A stretch of 64,000 nucleotides of DNA from Procambarus clarkii (GCF_040958095.1 NC_091160.1:34524410-34588409); one strand, 5' to 3'. Positions 23,227-30,500 are shown, counted from the stretch's first letter. Translations and numbers: made by a program. The notes: a model not told the origin generated them from the letters alone.

Positions 23227-24771
23227 TTATATATATAAATAAATTAATAAGTACTTATTAACGTGTACACCTTTCCTCAATCTTTGACGGGTTTGGTTAC
23301 ATTTATTAAACAGTTTACAAGCAAGAAAACTTCCCAATCAATTGTTATTAGTGTTATAAACAGCCTCCTGGTGCTTCGGAGCTCATTAACTGTTACCTGT
23401 GGCAGGTGTATACAGGTGACAAACCTTCCGATCCTGACCGTTACGTGACAGGTGTATACACGTGACAAACCTTCCGATCCTGTTACCTGTGGCAGGTGTA
23501 TACACGTGACAAACCTTCCTATCCTGACCGTTACCTGTGGCAGGTGTATACACGTGACAAGCCTTCCTATCCTGAGCACCCTGGGAGCAAACTCTGTGAG
23601 CAGGAACTGGGCTATCATGATCTCACACACACACATACACATTATTGAACGGCCAGTCATTAGATCTTTCACACCTGCAGCTTCGCCATTACTCCACTGC
23701 TTCATATATTCTCCAGGATCTCATAATGCGCCTCAAATTCGCCGGTGCAGGAGCCTTTGATCGGAGAGAAGGTCTGGCTCCGAGGTCCACAATTAAGACC
23801 TTTAGTAGCTACACCACAACACCTTGTGGTGAAAAAAAAAGGTTCTTGCAACTCCTAAACTGAGTGTGTGAGTCACACAATCAGTTCAGCAGCTGGCCGT
23901 CAGTTCTGGCGAGCTATGAGGACACAAACTACTTACTCTTCCCAGTCCCCTTCAAATTCAACAGTCGTTCCTAAAGTTTCTAAAGACATTGTATGTGTGG
24001 GTGTAGGGAGGCGCCGGCCGCCAGAGCGTGCGTCTAGTCTCCTCGACTGTTGGTTAACCTCTGGCCGAAAAATCGGCGTTTTCTTTCCATTACATAAAAC
24101 TAGGCTTTTTAAAGAACATTAAATGAAAATTCTGTTTATGAATTAAACAATATTAAATATATTTATGAACATATATAAATAAAAAATATTTACTGTATAT
24201 GTATACCGTATATATATAAATTGACGTACAATTAAAATTTGAAAAAAAATATTCATAAATAAATACATTAATAGATTTACATTCCATTAATATTTCTCCA
24301 AAATAGTGCCAATGATTCTCTTCTGAAACATCTATGGTATATATTAAGCCTTCAAATATTTAAGCAACAGTCACTAATAAATCTAATTTGCTCTTCTATA
24401 GCGTCGTTAAAATTTGTATCTTAGCCTTAGTCAATTTGCTAATATCGGAAACTAATTAATATATTCAAAGATATGCTTAACGGAGCTGTCAGTATATATA
24501 TCCTAACCCTCCACAAAGATTTTTTCTAAAGCCTATTAAAACGTAGATTAAAATTAAATATATACATAATCAAAGCGGTTAAGTCGGATGCAGGTGTAAT
24601 TCCGAATTAAGTTATTTTCGTAGACAAAATTAATGAATTATTAAGTAATTAAGACTTTTTAAACCGACAAAAAAGGCTTTAAATAAAAAAAAAACTAATA
24701 AAGCTAAGAATCGTTTCATAGGTCCAGTTTCACATTAACTTACCAGATGGTTACTCCAAAAGCTAAACCCA
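7628..24771 (-). CDS. unrecognised U1-type zinc-finger protein, 12 coding exons
   Basis: Exons in order of transcription: 24771-24743, 20049-20025, 19204-19111, 18751-18663, 17718-17668, 17271-17203, 17106-16902, 16072-15939, 13350-13248, 10904-10847, 9309-9201, 7717-7628. Seen: each internal exon is bounded by AG and GT, and joining them gives one 1056-nt frame (351 residues plus stop) with every codon phase matching. Residues 205-227 form CDLC...HLQDTYH, spaced C-x2-C-x12-H-x5-H, the U1/matrin-type C2H2 pattern. Residues 98-117 form a shorter finger-like segment, CRC...HNDGKAH. No signal peptide or membrane segment is evident apart from a hydrophobic first ten residues. Known: fingers of this class often bind double-stranded or structured RNA. 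Inferred: a nucleic-acid-binding protein; I cannot name a family. The start is uncertain: an in-frame stop lies just upstream of the chosen ATG, but a second AG (TTTAG, 24763-24762) inside that exon could join it to an earlier exon. Exon 2 is only 25 nt. Confidence 0.85.
7815..8017. repeat. 67-bp tandem repeat, three copies
   Basis: Three near-identical units starting CTGCTGCATGAGTAACAGCT and ending GGCCACTCCAGACCGA, about 100 bp upstream of the last exon of the zinc-finger gene, in its last intron. The first unit has an expanded C run. Confidence 0.9.
8814..8903. repeat. (TA)n microsatellite
   Basis: About 45 TA dinucleotides, in the last intron of the minus-strand gene. Confidence 0.95.
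9349..9526. mobile_element. foldback element F with 11-bp target duplication
   Basis: Left part GAGTCACAATAACGTGGCTG, GACCAGACCACAC, CTAGAAGGTGAAGGGACG; the right part is the reverse complement of that block (CCTTCACCTTCTAGTGG, GTCTGGTC), so the element folds on itself. The 11-bp direct repeat CAATAAATAAG flanks it at 9338-9348 and 9527-9537. It sits 40 bp from the acceptor of the penultimate exon of the zinc-finger gene. Confidence 0.85.
9641..9920 (+). mobile_element. SINE family B, full length
   Basis: The tRNA-like head CTCCGTGGTGTAGTGGTAAG contains an A box (TGGTGTAGTGGTA). GGGTTCGTATCC serves as B box, a 200-bp body follows, and the 3' end is CTCTTGTATATATCTC plus an A run. Other copies: 41976-42247 (+), 57770-58042 (-), 38949-39180 (+), and 3'-only pieces at 16453 and 23036. 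Confidence 0.85.
10092..10215. mobile_element. palindromic SINE family C copy
   Basis: Two 38-nt arms, 10092-10129 and 10147-10184, are perfect reverse complements separated by 17 nt. Each arm carries the B box (GGTTCGAATCC) of the SINE C head, one per strand. The A box region has been lost from the palindrome. Followed by the usual ATGCATCACGTTAGTGTGAT tail. Confidence 0.9.
10608..10712 (+). mobile_element. dispersed repeat E
   Basis: GTTGTTGTTATAGATTCAGA, CGGAACAAGTTCCAAGTAGC, ACGGGCTATGGTGAGCCCG, then ACTTACCTGGCACAGGAGCG, the longest copy of this family in the window. Confidence 0.7.
10972..11168 (+). mobile_element. SINE family D, full length
   Basis: Head CTGGACGGTAGAGCGACGGT, B-box-like GCGTTCAATCCCC, body CACCATTCCTTCACCCCGTC, tail CTATATAGTCGTAATGGCTT. 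Located 68 bp upstream (in gene orientation) of the exon at 10904-10847. Confidence 0.75.
11237..11480. repeat. 30-bp minisatellite with a hairpin in every unit
   Basis: About eight copies of GACGTGGATGTCTCCTCCTG + AAGAGGAGGA. The segment TCTCCTCCT-GA-AGGAGGAGA is nearly self-complementary, so each unit can form a 9-bp stem. The unit is ten codons long, hence overlapping open frames of 102 and 166 codons that I do not regard as genes. Intronic in the zinc-finger gene. Confidence 0.9.
11913..12652. repeat. 58-bp tandem array of perfect hairpins, 13 copies
   Basis: Each unit holds GTATAGTGAGCCC, a 10-nt loop AGCTATGGTA, and GGGCTCACTATAC: a perfect 13-bp stem. Twelve copies are complete; the thirteenth loses its right arm. 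The spacer between hairpins varies (CACTAT, CATCAT or CACCAT; GTCAC, GCCAC, GTCTC or GTCAT) and one loop base changes at 12059-12060, but I see no substitution in any complete stem. Lies in the intron between exons 13350-13248 and 10904-10847. Confidence 0.95.
12797..12876. repeat. (TA)n microsatellite
   Basis: About 40 TA dinucleotides directly downstream of the hairpin array region. Confidence 0.95.
12957..13130. mobile_element. diverged M1-like MITE
   Basis: Partial inverted similarity between TTACGAAAGCTGTGCATC and GATGTACAGGTTTCGTAAG, with a central ACGGAGCTCATAAGCTGTTT matching the M1 interior (CGGAGCTCATTAACTGTTA at 23376). Old copy; termini unclear. Confidence 0.4.
13437..13614. mobile_element. 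TIR MITE family M2, both ends present
   Basis: Termini TTGCAACCCGTTCTCGCACT and AGTGCGAGAACGGGTTGCAA are perfect reverse complements, continuing to about 38 bp (TGCTTATAGTCAATATTGG). CATT flanks both sides and may be a 4-bp target duplication. Ends near the 3' end of the LINE fragment at 13618-15600. Confidence 0.85.
13618..15600 (-). mobile_element. 5'-truncated LINE, reverse transcriptase and C-terminal part
   Basis: Minus-strand translations in several frames read SQEGVQQGDS (the GVQQGDP block of non-LTR reverse transcriptases), FLHNGTLPGSKDSLLEDI in place of the YLDD-type catalytic block, ITKPEDSTLLGAPLGWKAID, then TINPWKNGKQLVWNYTWAN and SVASQRGYDHCIHDP near the C terminus. Frames are broken repeatedly and the catalytic DD is gone, so it is dead. 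It is interrupted by foldback F2 (14023-14143). From memory this matches an R1-like LINE clade common in crayfish. The 3' untranslated part runs to about 13618. Confidence 0.8.
14023..14143. mobile_element. foldback element F with 12-bp target duplication, inside a LINE
   Basis: Starts CAGGCGATGAGTCACAATAA and ends CTAGTGTGTGGTCTGCTC. The two halves around GGACCGAAACGTCGTCG are reverse complements. The direct repeat AAAATTGTAATG lies at 14011-14022 and 14144-14155, so both boundaries are exact and the pre-insertion LINE sequence is recoverable by eye. Confidence 0.9.
15614..15702 (+). mobile_element. SINE family C
   Basis: Head GTCGTAGCTCAGTCGATTAA and B box GCAGGTTCGAATCC, ending CACGGCCCTTGTGGATTTGT. 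The A and B boxes are both intact. Adjoins the truncated 5' side of the LINE fragment. Confidence 0.75.
15718..15885 (-). mobile_element. LINE 3' untranslated fragment
   Basis: Parallels 13620-13790 feature by feature: a CCGGGGGAGGCTTG block, a CACATAT...TGTCTTCC block, an AT-rich stretch, then ACGCAAAATGGGTAACAATAC against ACGCAGAATGAGTTACAAAC. A second, younger-looking piece of the same LINE family's tail, 54 bp short of the zinc-finger exon at 15939-16072. Confidence 0.6.
16084..16149 (+). mobile_element. dispersed repeat E
   Basis: GTTGTTGTTATAGATTCAGT, CGGAACAAGTTCCAAGTAGC, GGGCTATGGTGAGCCC. Lies 11 bp upstream of the acceptor of exon 16072-15939 (minus strand). Confidence 0.7.
16183..16330 (-). 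mobile_element. SINE family D
   Basis: Tail first on the plus strand: AAAGCGCCAAGCCATTACGA, CTATATAGCACTTGGAAGGG, then GGACGGTCGGGGATCGAACG and CCGACCTGCCG. Confidence 0.7.
16357..16430 (+). mobile_element. dispersed repeat E, diverged
   Basis: TTGTTGCTGTTAAAGATTCG, GGAACAAAAAGTTCAAAGTAGC, then GGGCTATGGTGAGCCCG. Confidence 0.6.
16453..16596 (+). mobile_element. SINE family B, 3' half
   Basis: Body GGGTCGTATTCCGGAGAATA, CGAAACGCTACGCGTACTAG, TACAAGAATGTAACAACTC and a 28-nt A run. The tRNA-like head is missing. Confidence 0.8.
16598..16858. repeat. 33-bp minisatellite, eight copies
   Basis: Unit CTACCCCACTGTACACCAAC + AATACTCAACAAT. The array begins directly after the SINE A run and ends 43 bp from the donor side of the exon at 17106-16902. 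The 11-codon unit gives open frames on both strands, one of which runs on into the real exon. Confidence 0.95.
18036..18172 (+). mobile_element. SINE B 3' end with (AAAT)n tail
   Basis: TTTACAAGATTGTAAATACT, CTATGTATTCTCACAAATCC, ACCTTCTTGTATATAAATAA followed by about 16 AAAT units (18101-18168). Similar 3' pieces occur at 23085-23130 and 31676-31720. Confidence 0.6.
18178..18515. mobile_element. decayed foldback F copy with internal insertion
   Basis: Left half TCACAATAACGTTGCTG, CCACACACTAGAAAGTGAAG, CGACGTTTCGGTCCGTCC. A short, diverged right half CAATCGACTTGATAATG...GGACGGACCATTATCAAG lies 160 bp further on. The material between contains the repeat at 18326-18415. Confidence 0.55.
18326..18415 (+). 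repeat. dispersed repeat, second copy inverted at 25125-25215
   Basis: GGGGTTCAGTCCCTGAGCCC, ATTATGTGCCTCTGTAACCC, AAGATGGGTATGGGGTGCAT here; the reverse complement (ATGCACCCCATACCCATC, TTACAGAGGCACATAATCGG) lies at 25132. Class unknown. Confidence 0.7.
19291..19470. mobile_element. foldback element M3
   Basis: Left arm AGTGTCAGACCACGGAGAAA ... CCTTAAGTACTTTCGTATAT; right arm ATATACGAAAGTACTTAAGG ... CCTCCGTGGTCTGACACT. An extra inverted copy of the inner segment sits between the arms. The 180-bp element lies 86 bp upstream, in gene orientation, of exon 19204-19111. Confidence 0.85.
20365..20998 (+). mobile_element. LINE fragment: linker joined to C-terminal zinc-knuckle region
   Basis: The frame 20372-20560 reads FNIETVYREMGPDDNYDVTP and ends ALKNG. 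A second frame, 20556-20996, carries ARIRLGYRRIWQLSQNPNVE and CQLCERENMHSLEHYIVECP, the C-x2-C...H-x4-C block that follows RNase H in many non-LTR elements, and stops at 20994. The reverse transcriptase and most of RNase H are missing between them. Confidence 0.8.
21278..21384 (+). repeat. 53-bp tandem duplication in a LINE 3' region
   Basis: CGATCACCTTCTATGGTTGT, TCAATAAATCTCTGAACTGT, ATGTTTGACAAAT occurs twice head to tail with no visible difference, followed by CTTTCACCCTGTCCATGG. I read it as the 3' untranslated part of the LINE, duplicated recently. Confidence 0.85.
21464..22560 (+). mobile_element. LINE fragment: reverse transcriptase start and RNase H
   Basis: Opens with LKNGYSTSPGEDDVTYNAMR, a conserved entry block of the reverse transcriptase. 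A long gap follows; EATRVILGAPDA appears near 21780, and RNase H motifs YTDGS (about 22208) and CDSKSALQVLENF (about 22380). Many stops; dead. The entry block resumes exactly where the preceding fragment breaks (shared AAGAATGGT). Confidence 0.75.
22631..22925. repeat. 296-bp dispersed unit, copy 1
   Basis: Begins AACTGAGTGTGTGAGTCACA, contains TCTGGCGAGCTATGAGGACA and CTGGCCGAAAAATCGGCG. About 97% identical to 23858-24154. Both copies are open for about 83 codons and differ by an in-frame 3-bp indel plus a few substitutions, roughly half of them amino-acid changing. A 48-bp-unit-like sequence (GTTACCTGTGACAGGTGTAT) precedes it. I do not recognise the translation. Confidence 0.85.
23036..23230 (+). 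mobile_element. SINE B 3' end followed by (TA)n
   Basis: ATTAAGGACCTGCCCGAAAC, TGCGTACTAGTGGCTTTACA, ATACCTTCTTGTATATATATG, leading into a TA tract of about 80 bp. Confidence 0.65.
23272..23391 (-). mobile_element. partial M1 MITE
   Basis: CCTCAATCTTTGACGGGTTT, TTTATTAAACAGTTTACAAG, AACAGCCTCCTGGTGCTTCG match the right two thirds of M1 in reverse. The outer terminus is missing and a 48-bp tandem repeat takes over. Confidence 0.6.
23391..23577. repeat. 48-bp tandem repeat, four copies
   Basis: Unit GTTACCTGTGGCAGGTGTAT, ACACGTGACAAACCTTCC, GATCCTGACC. One copy is 3 bp shorter and one has lost the last bases. Single copies of the same sequence precede the 296-bp unit at 22558, so both may have been moved together. 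Confidence 0.85.
23858..24154. repeat. 296-bp dispersed unit, copy 2
   Basis: The same sequence as 22631-22925 in the same orientation, 0.93 kb downstream of its end, with GGAGGCGCCGGCCGCCAGAG replacing GGAGACGCCGGCCAGAG. No TG...CA ends and no primer-binding site are visible, so I do not read the pair as LTRs. Confidence 0.85.
24155..24742. other. AT-rich intron, nothing recognised
   Basis: Part of the 4.7-kb intron between the first two coding exons of the minus-strand gene. A+T-rich, without repeat ends I can define. Confidence 0.5.
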
Positions 24772-25465
24772 TTTATAGAAAAATCTGCAATTCAATTTTA
24801 ATTTGTAATATAGATCTACTCGTTATTTACAAACGTTCGTGTGTGTGGTTCACTAGGCTTAACTAACGCTAATAATGAATACACACTTTTCAATAATGTG
24901 GAGTGACAATGGCAATCCATTCTTCTTCTATAAAATATCAATTCTACATTCTGCTCCCTTATAACATATGGTATAGCTATAATTTAGTTATGGCCCTCAA
25001 TATGAATATTGGCATGTTATCTAATTAACATTTCTAGCCCCTCTATTATAATCACAATAGAAACTGAACAAAATCTTGATCTAATATTCTGTTTTCTGCC
25101 TAAATGTGAACATCAATTTCTTTCTTTATTATGCACCCCATACCCATCCCGTGGGCGGTGGTGTAAAGGATTACAGAGGCACATAATCGGTTCAGGAACT
25201 GAACCCTCTAGTTCGTTTAGCTAAGCAAATAACAATTTTTGACGCTAGTTACAAAACTATTAATGTTATATATACATGTACACATACTCATGCATACATG
25301 TACATATACATACGTATACATATATACATACACATACATATTTAATCACCCACACAAATACACACATCAATAATCTTTTGTGTCACAAGTGATTCAATAA
25401 GAGGCTCACAACAGTCACTATACAAGGCACTTTACATCTATAGTGAGTCACACAGTTACTAGTCT

Positions 25466-25855
25466 TGCTCCACACCCACCCAACTGGGCGACAGCTTTAC
25501 AGTCATGTGCTCCACACCCACCCAACTGGGCGGCAGCTTTACAGTCATGTGCTCCACACCCACCCAACTGGGCGGCAGCTTTACAGTCATGTGCTCCACA
25601 CCCACCCAACTGGGCGGCAGCTTTACAGTCATGTGCTCCACACCCACCCAACTGGGCGGCAGCTTTACAGTCATGTGCTCCACACCCACCCAACTGGGCG
25701 GCAGCTTTACAGTCATGTGCTCCACACCCACCCAACTGGGCGGCAGCTTTACAGTCATGTGCTCCACACCCACCCAACTGGGCGGCAGCTTTACAGTCAT
25801 GTGCTCCACACCCACCCAACTGGGCGGCAGCTTTACAGTCATGTGCATGCATTAC
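25466..25855. repeat. 42-bp satellite grown from a LINE 3' region
   Basis: Nine copies of CATGTGCTCCACACCCACCC, AACTGGGCGGCAGCTTTACA, GT. The array begins a few bases past the stop of the minus-strand LINE remnant at 25856-26340. The minus-strand unit (TGTAAAGCTGCCGCCCAGTT) resembles, from memory, the start of that LINE family's 3' untranslated region. Fourteen codons per unit, open in at least five of six frames. Confidence 0.9.
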
Positions 25856-26340
25856 CTACAGTAAGCAAATTTTGGATACTTCGCTTAAATTTCGGGCAGC
25901 ACATCATTATGAATGAAGTATTTACACATTTCTTGGACACTATTGATGGTGTTATCTCTAAATTCCGCGATTTTTTCACATTCCATTATATAATGACGCA
26001 AAGTATGCGAATAGTTCTACTGACAGAGTTTACATTTAGTCAAATCTACATCAGCAGATGTTACAAACTCCCATAGATACTTGTAGCCGAGCCTAAGCCT
26101 AGCAGTGGTAACTTCTAGAAGTCTGCTAACCTTATTGGATGACCCATAGACGTGCGGTACTTCCTACATAATAGAATGATGTTAGATGGAGTAACTGGTG
26201 TGAATTTCACTTTGCCTCAAGTCTCAGAAAGTTAGTTGATGCTTCCCATATTGGTCTCCGAATGCATGATAGAACTGATGAGTTGGCCTACTTGCTTGTA
26301 AAGAGGGAATTGATTACCAACTTGGACTGCCTTTGAGCAG
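25856..26340 (-). mobile_element. LINE C-terminal remnant
   Basis: Minus-strand translation: SRLLEVTTARLRLGYKYLWE, FVTSADVDLTKCKLCQ, then after a stop NYSHTLRHYIMEC and KIAEFRDNTINSVQEMC. The block C-x2-C...H-x4-C is the post-RNase-H knuckle also seen at 20556-20996, but the sequences differ enough to be separate LINE lineages. Upstream (26180-26340) only broken frames remain. Confidence 0.75.
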
Positions 26341-27349
26341 CCTGAGGGCAGTAATGTGAACATCATTTCATTTTTTTTTGTATATAGAAAATCAACTACT
26401 GCGCAGCTATATGTACAGTTCTACTCCTTACACCTCAATATGTTTTTGAGAGTTTGTCCAACATGATGTCCTTTAAAGTATATTGATGATAAAAATCACT
26501 GAAACATGTAGCGTATAACCTATGCTTAAAATGTTGATTTGCAAGTGGATAGAAATACTGTTTTTAGCTTAAAAATCAGGAAGAATACATAATATAGAAC
26601 ACATTACATAATACCGTTTTATGTAAACATTACTTACATCCCTAAATTACTCATGTGCTTAAATATCGATGCGACATTTAGGAATCTTGGTAATAGAAAT
26701 GTTTGAATGATAATTCACCTGATAACTATAATAAGGGTGTGTTCAAAATCCCTTCGCCATATTACTGGCATGTATTTCCACTTGTTTAGGTTAAACACGC
26801 CTAAGAAATCCATGCTCAATTGTCCTGTGCCGTGTCCTGGGGACTCTAGTACTGTGATACTCCATTATAGGGTCTAAAAGGGTAGCCTAAGCTACACAGT
26901 TTAATTTCTGCAACTGCAATTACATCCAGGTTCCCCTCGTTTGTCCTTTCCTTCAGTTTGCTTACTTTATTTGCAATCCCATCTAAGCGGTGTTCATGCA
27001 CGATTTTAAAACATACTTCTTTCTTTGCATTATTACTTTCCGGGTTCCCTTATCCCGTCTCCCTGGCGTGGAGAATGTGTTGATGTGGGTGGCATATGGT
27101 GACCCCCCACAACAGTGACGAGTCTGTACACGTATCGAAGTTCGAAGCAGTTGTCAGTAAGGTGGCACTTGGATGGGGCGCCCACTACTTTGCAGTAATA
27201 TTGACGCTGGAGTGTTGTCCCAGCGGTTTTCCATAATATGGGAAAGACGGAGGTTCTACGAGTCAACAACAGTGTGTGAATGAGACAGAACCTATCAGTT
27301 TCAGACAATGAGGGGACAGAAGGAAGATCCTAGTAATTTAGATCAATTT
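26341..27349. other. intergenic region between the two genes
   Basis: Mostly unrecognised. 26880-26905 (GGGTAGCCTAAGCTACACAG) resembles a LINE 3' end. A minus-strand frame at 27308-27033 begins with ATG and could be a first exon of the divergent zinc-finger gene, but I see no convincing donor site in it, so it is not called. Confidence 0.35.
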
Positions 27350-27508
27350 AGAGCAGTATGAGCGCGCGGGGCCCCGTGCTCTGTGGCGGGTGGCCGTCAG
27401 GGTCGTTGTCTTCCCCGGAAAGTAACCGCTCAGCGAGACGAAGGTTCATTGTTGTCATTTACTTTAATTTCTTTATTTTCTCGAAAGTTTACCAAAATAG
27501 GTATCAAA
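27350..27508 (+). promoter_or_regulatory. probable MEMO1 promoter and 5' leader
   Basis: A short GC-rich island (GAGCGCGCGGGGCCCCGTGC, GCGGGTGGCCGTCAGGGTCG) in otherwise AT-rich DNA, directly upstream of the MEMO1 start codon and on the side facing the minus-strand gene. No TATA box at a usual distance. A CpG-rich TATA-less start is an inference. Confidence 0.4.
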
Positions 27509-30500
27509 ATGTCGGCACGTCGCGCCACCCACGCTGGCAGTTGGTACACTGACTCTGGTAGGTGGGAGGGGTTAATGTGGGGGGAATATGGTGGTGGGAG
27601 TGTGGTGGAGGCAGTACTGAGGTGACACGACCTCTCCCCCTCCTCACCCCACCTCTGAAACCAGGTCATCTTGGCCAGATATTATTTATATCTTGGTGAT
27701 GCTGCTGCTCCGGGCGGCTCATCTCACGTTTTATTTCGTCATTTAATTCTATTTTGATGTGTCACATGTGCGGGGGTTTTCCCCTCATGCCATCTGGACC
27801 TACATTCCTCTATTTCACGCCTCTCTCAAAACAACTTTCTCTTTGTCGTGAAAAACTTTTTAAAGTCATTATCACGGTTTTTTTATAATTTAATACATGA
27901 CCTTATAGTAGTCATTTATAGACACAATTAATTTTTCCACCGTTATATAGAAAACCCATAGGAGTGGTGAAATGTGCCTTACTCGAGTTGCTGCGACGAG
28001 TTATCGGGTCGTAGGCAACGAGAAAGCATCTTGGTCTGGGGCCCGACTTGGGCTGTCGGGAACAAGACCCTAGAACCTAGTAAATGCTTCCGTGTAAAAA
28101 ATATTATCAATACATTAAAATGGGTACAATTTAGTTTTAGGGTTTTCAAGGATTTAATTAGCATGTTTTATTAATATATATATATATATATGATAGGGAA
28201 AATATACCTTTTATTGTTTCCAGTAGAGCTTTAGTAAATTTATTTCTCAGATGTGATCAAGGCATGATTTCTTTTGAGATGTCTTGGGTAATGTGTGTGT
28301 GTGTGTGTGTTGCTTTACAAGTATATAATCATGTAATCATTTGCTTTACAAGTATTAAATCATTTAAATTAATGAAATATATAATAATTAGTGTGTGCTT
28401 TATTATGTTATGGTTTATTTAGGTAAAAATAAATTCATAATTAAAATAGAAGTCTCCCTTTTGTAACTTTCAGTACTGAAACCTAGTTAAAAAATAAATA
28501 ATTAATAACGTATATTCATTTACTTTTTCATAATATTTTGATATTTTATAGCAAGTATTAATTAATTTTATTTAATCATTCCATTTGTTGCTTTGTATAA
28601 TTATTACACTTTTTTATGGTTTTAACATGTAACCTGTTTCTACAGTACAGTACTTATAAAACTTGGTTGACTGGCTTAACTTATCTATTTGATTCGTTGC
28701 TGTAGTTTTGAGGCTTTAGTTATATCAGTTGATTTCCTGTTATATTATTTTATATATTGCTATACAGTACTATATTGTTTGATACACAGTATTGCTGTAT
28801 TATTGTATCAATTGCTATATTACTTTATCTATTGCTATGGTACTTGATGCATTGCTATGTTATTTGATCTCTTGTTATACCCACAGCCACAGATCTAGCT
28901 CGCCAGCTGGAAGGATGGCTAGGACAGGCAGACCTCTCACACGGACCAGCACGTGCCATAATTGCTCCGTAAGTTTGTCGTAAATGTGAATTGTAAGGTT
29001 TAAAATAGTGTAATAAATTTATTGCACAATGAAATCACATTAACATGATGTATCAATGAGAGTACTGTACCATAGGGGAAAACCAAGTGAGCGGGTGCGA
29101 ATCCTTCACATTGCTCCTACAGATTTTCTCCTAAACTTATTAATAGCTCTATGCAGACGAGGAGTCACAATAACGTGGCTAAAATATGTAGACCAAACCA
29201 CACACTAGAAAGTGAAGTGACGACGACATTTCGGTCCGTCCTGGACCATTCTCAAGTCGATTGTCGACCATTCTCACAATTGTCTTTGAGACTGGTCCAG
29301 GACGAACCCAAACGTCGTTGTCGCCTCACTTTCTAGTTTGCGTGGTTTGGGCAACATAATAGCTCTATTCTCGGTGAGCACGAGAATGCATTATACTTCT
29401 CGGTGAACACAAGAAAGCATTATACTTCTCGGCAAACACGAGAAAGCATTATACTTCTCGGCGAACACGAGAAAGCATTATACTTCTCGGCGAACACGAG
29501 AATGCATTATACTTCTCGGCGAAAACGAGAATGCATTATACTTCTCGGCAAACACGAGAATGCATTATACTTCTCGGCAAACACGAGAATGCATTATACT
29601 TCTCGGCGAATACGAGAATGCATTATACTTCTCGGCGAACAAGAGAATGCATTATATTTCTTGGTGAACACGAGAGAATGCATTATACTTCTCGGCGAAC
29701 ACGAGAATGCATTATACTTCTCGGCGAACACGAGAATGCATTATACTTCTCGGCGAACACGAGAATGCATTATACTTCTCGGCGAACACGAGAATGCATT
29801 ATACTTCTCGGCGAGCACGAGAATGCATTATACTTCTCGGCGAGCACGAGAATGCATTATACTTCTCGGCGAACACGAGAATGCATTATACTTCTCGGCG
29901 AACACGAGAATGCATTATACTTCTCGGCAAACACGAGAATGCATTATACTTCTCGGCGAACATGAGAATGCATTATACTTCTCAGGACTGTTACTTCCAG
30001 AACTGCTGCTTGAGTTAAAATGCTTGACTGTACTGTACAGTACATGGTAATGACACATTAGTTATCCTGTTTATTCAAAAATGTTATGTGAGAGTGTAGA
30101 CTGTAGAAAATGTATATACAGTGATAAATATGTGTGCTGTACAGTACTGTGAAATCTTGATAATAATTTTCACACTAATTCAGACCAGAGTACAGTACAG
30201 TACGCTACAGTAGTACAGTGTATTAATTATTTGGACAATCAACGTTTTTTCTGTTTTTACTGGCAATTTTTGTCTTTTGAAAATCATTGAACACATAGTT
30301 ACACAAGAGTACAAATAATATATAAACTGTGAATTTTAATACTGTATAAACATGCATTAATAACAATATAGTCAATATGCAGGCGATGAGTCACAATAAC
30401 GTGGCTAAAGTATGTTGACCAGACCACACACTAGAAGGTGACGGGACGACGACGTTTCGGTCCGTCCTGGACCATTCTCAAGTCTATGGAGCCGGTGGCT

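Noticed and set aside
22631-24154. Pair of direct repeats read as LTRs
   Set aside because: No TG...CA ends, no primer-binding site or polypurine tract, no capsid or polymerase frames between them.
25443-26076. Overlapping ORFs of 119-203 codons on both strands
   Set aside because: Product of the 42-bp satellite; open in at least five frames at once.
27033-27308. Minus-strand ORF of 91 codons as first exon of the zinc-finger gene
   Set aside because: Position and start codon are attractive, but no good donor site with the required phase was found.
29403-30050. ORF of 215 codons and shorter overlapping ones
   Set aside because: Product of the 29-bp minisatellite inside MEMO1 intron 2.
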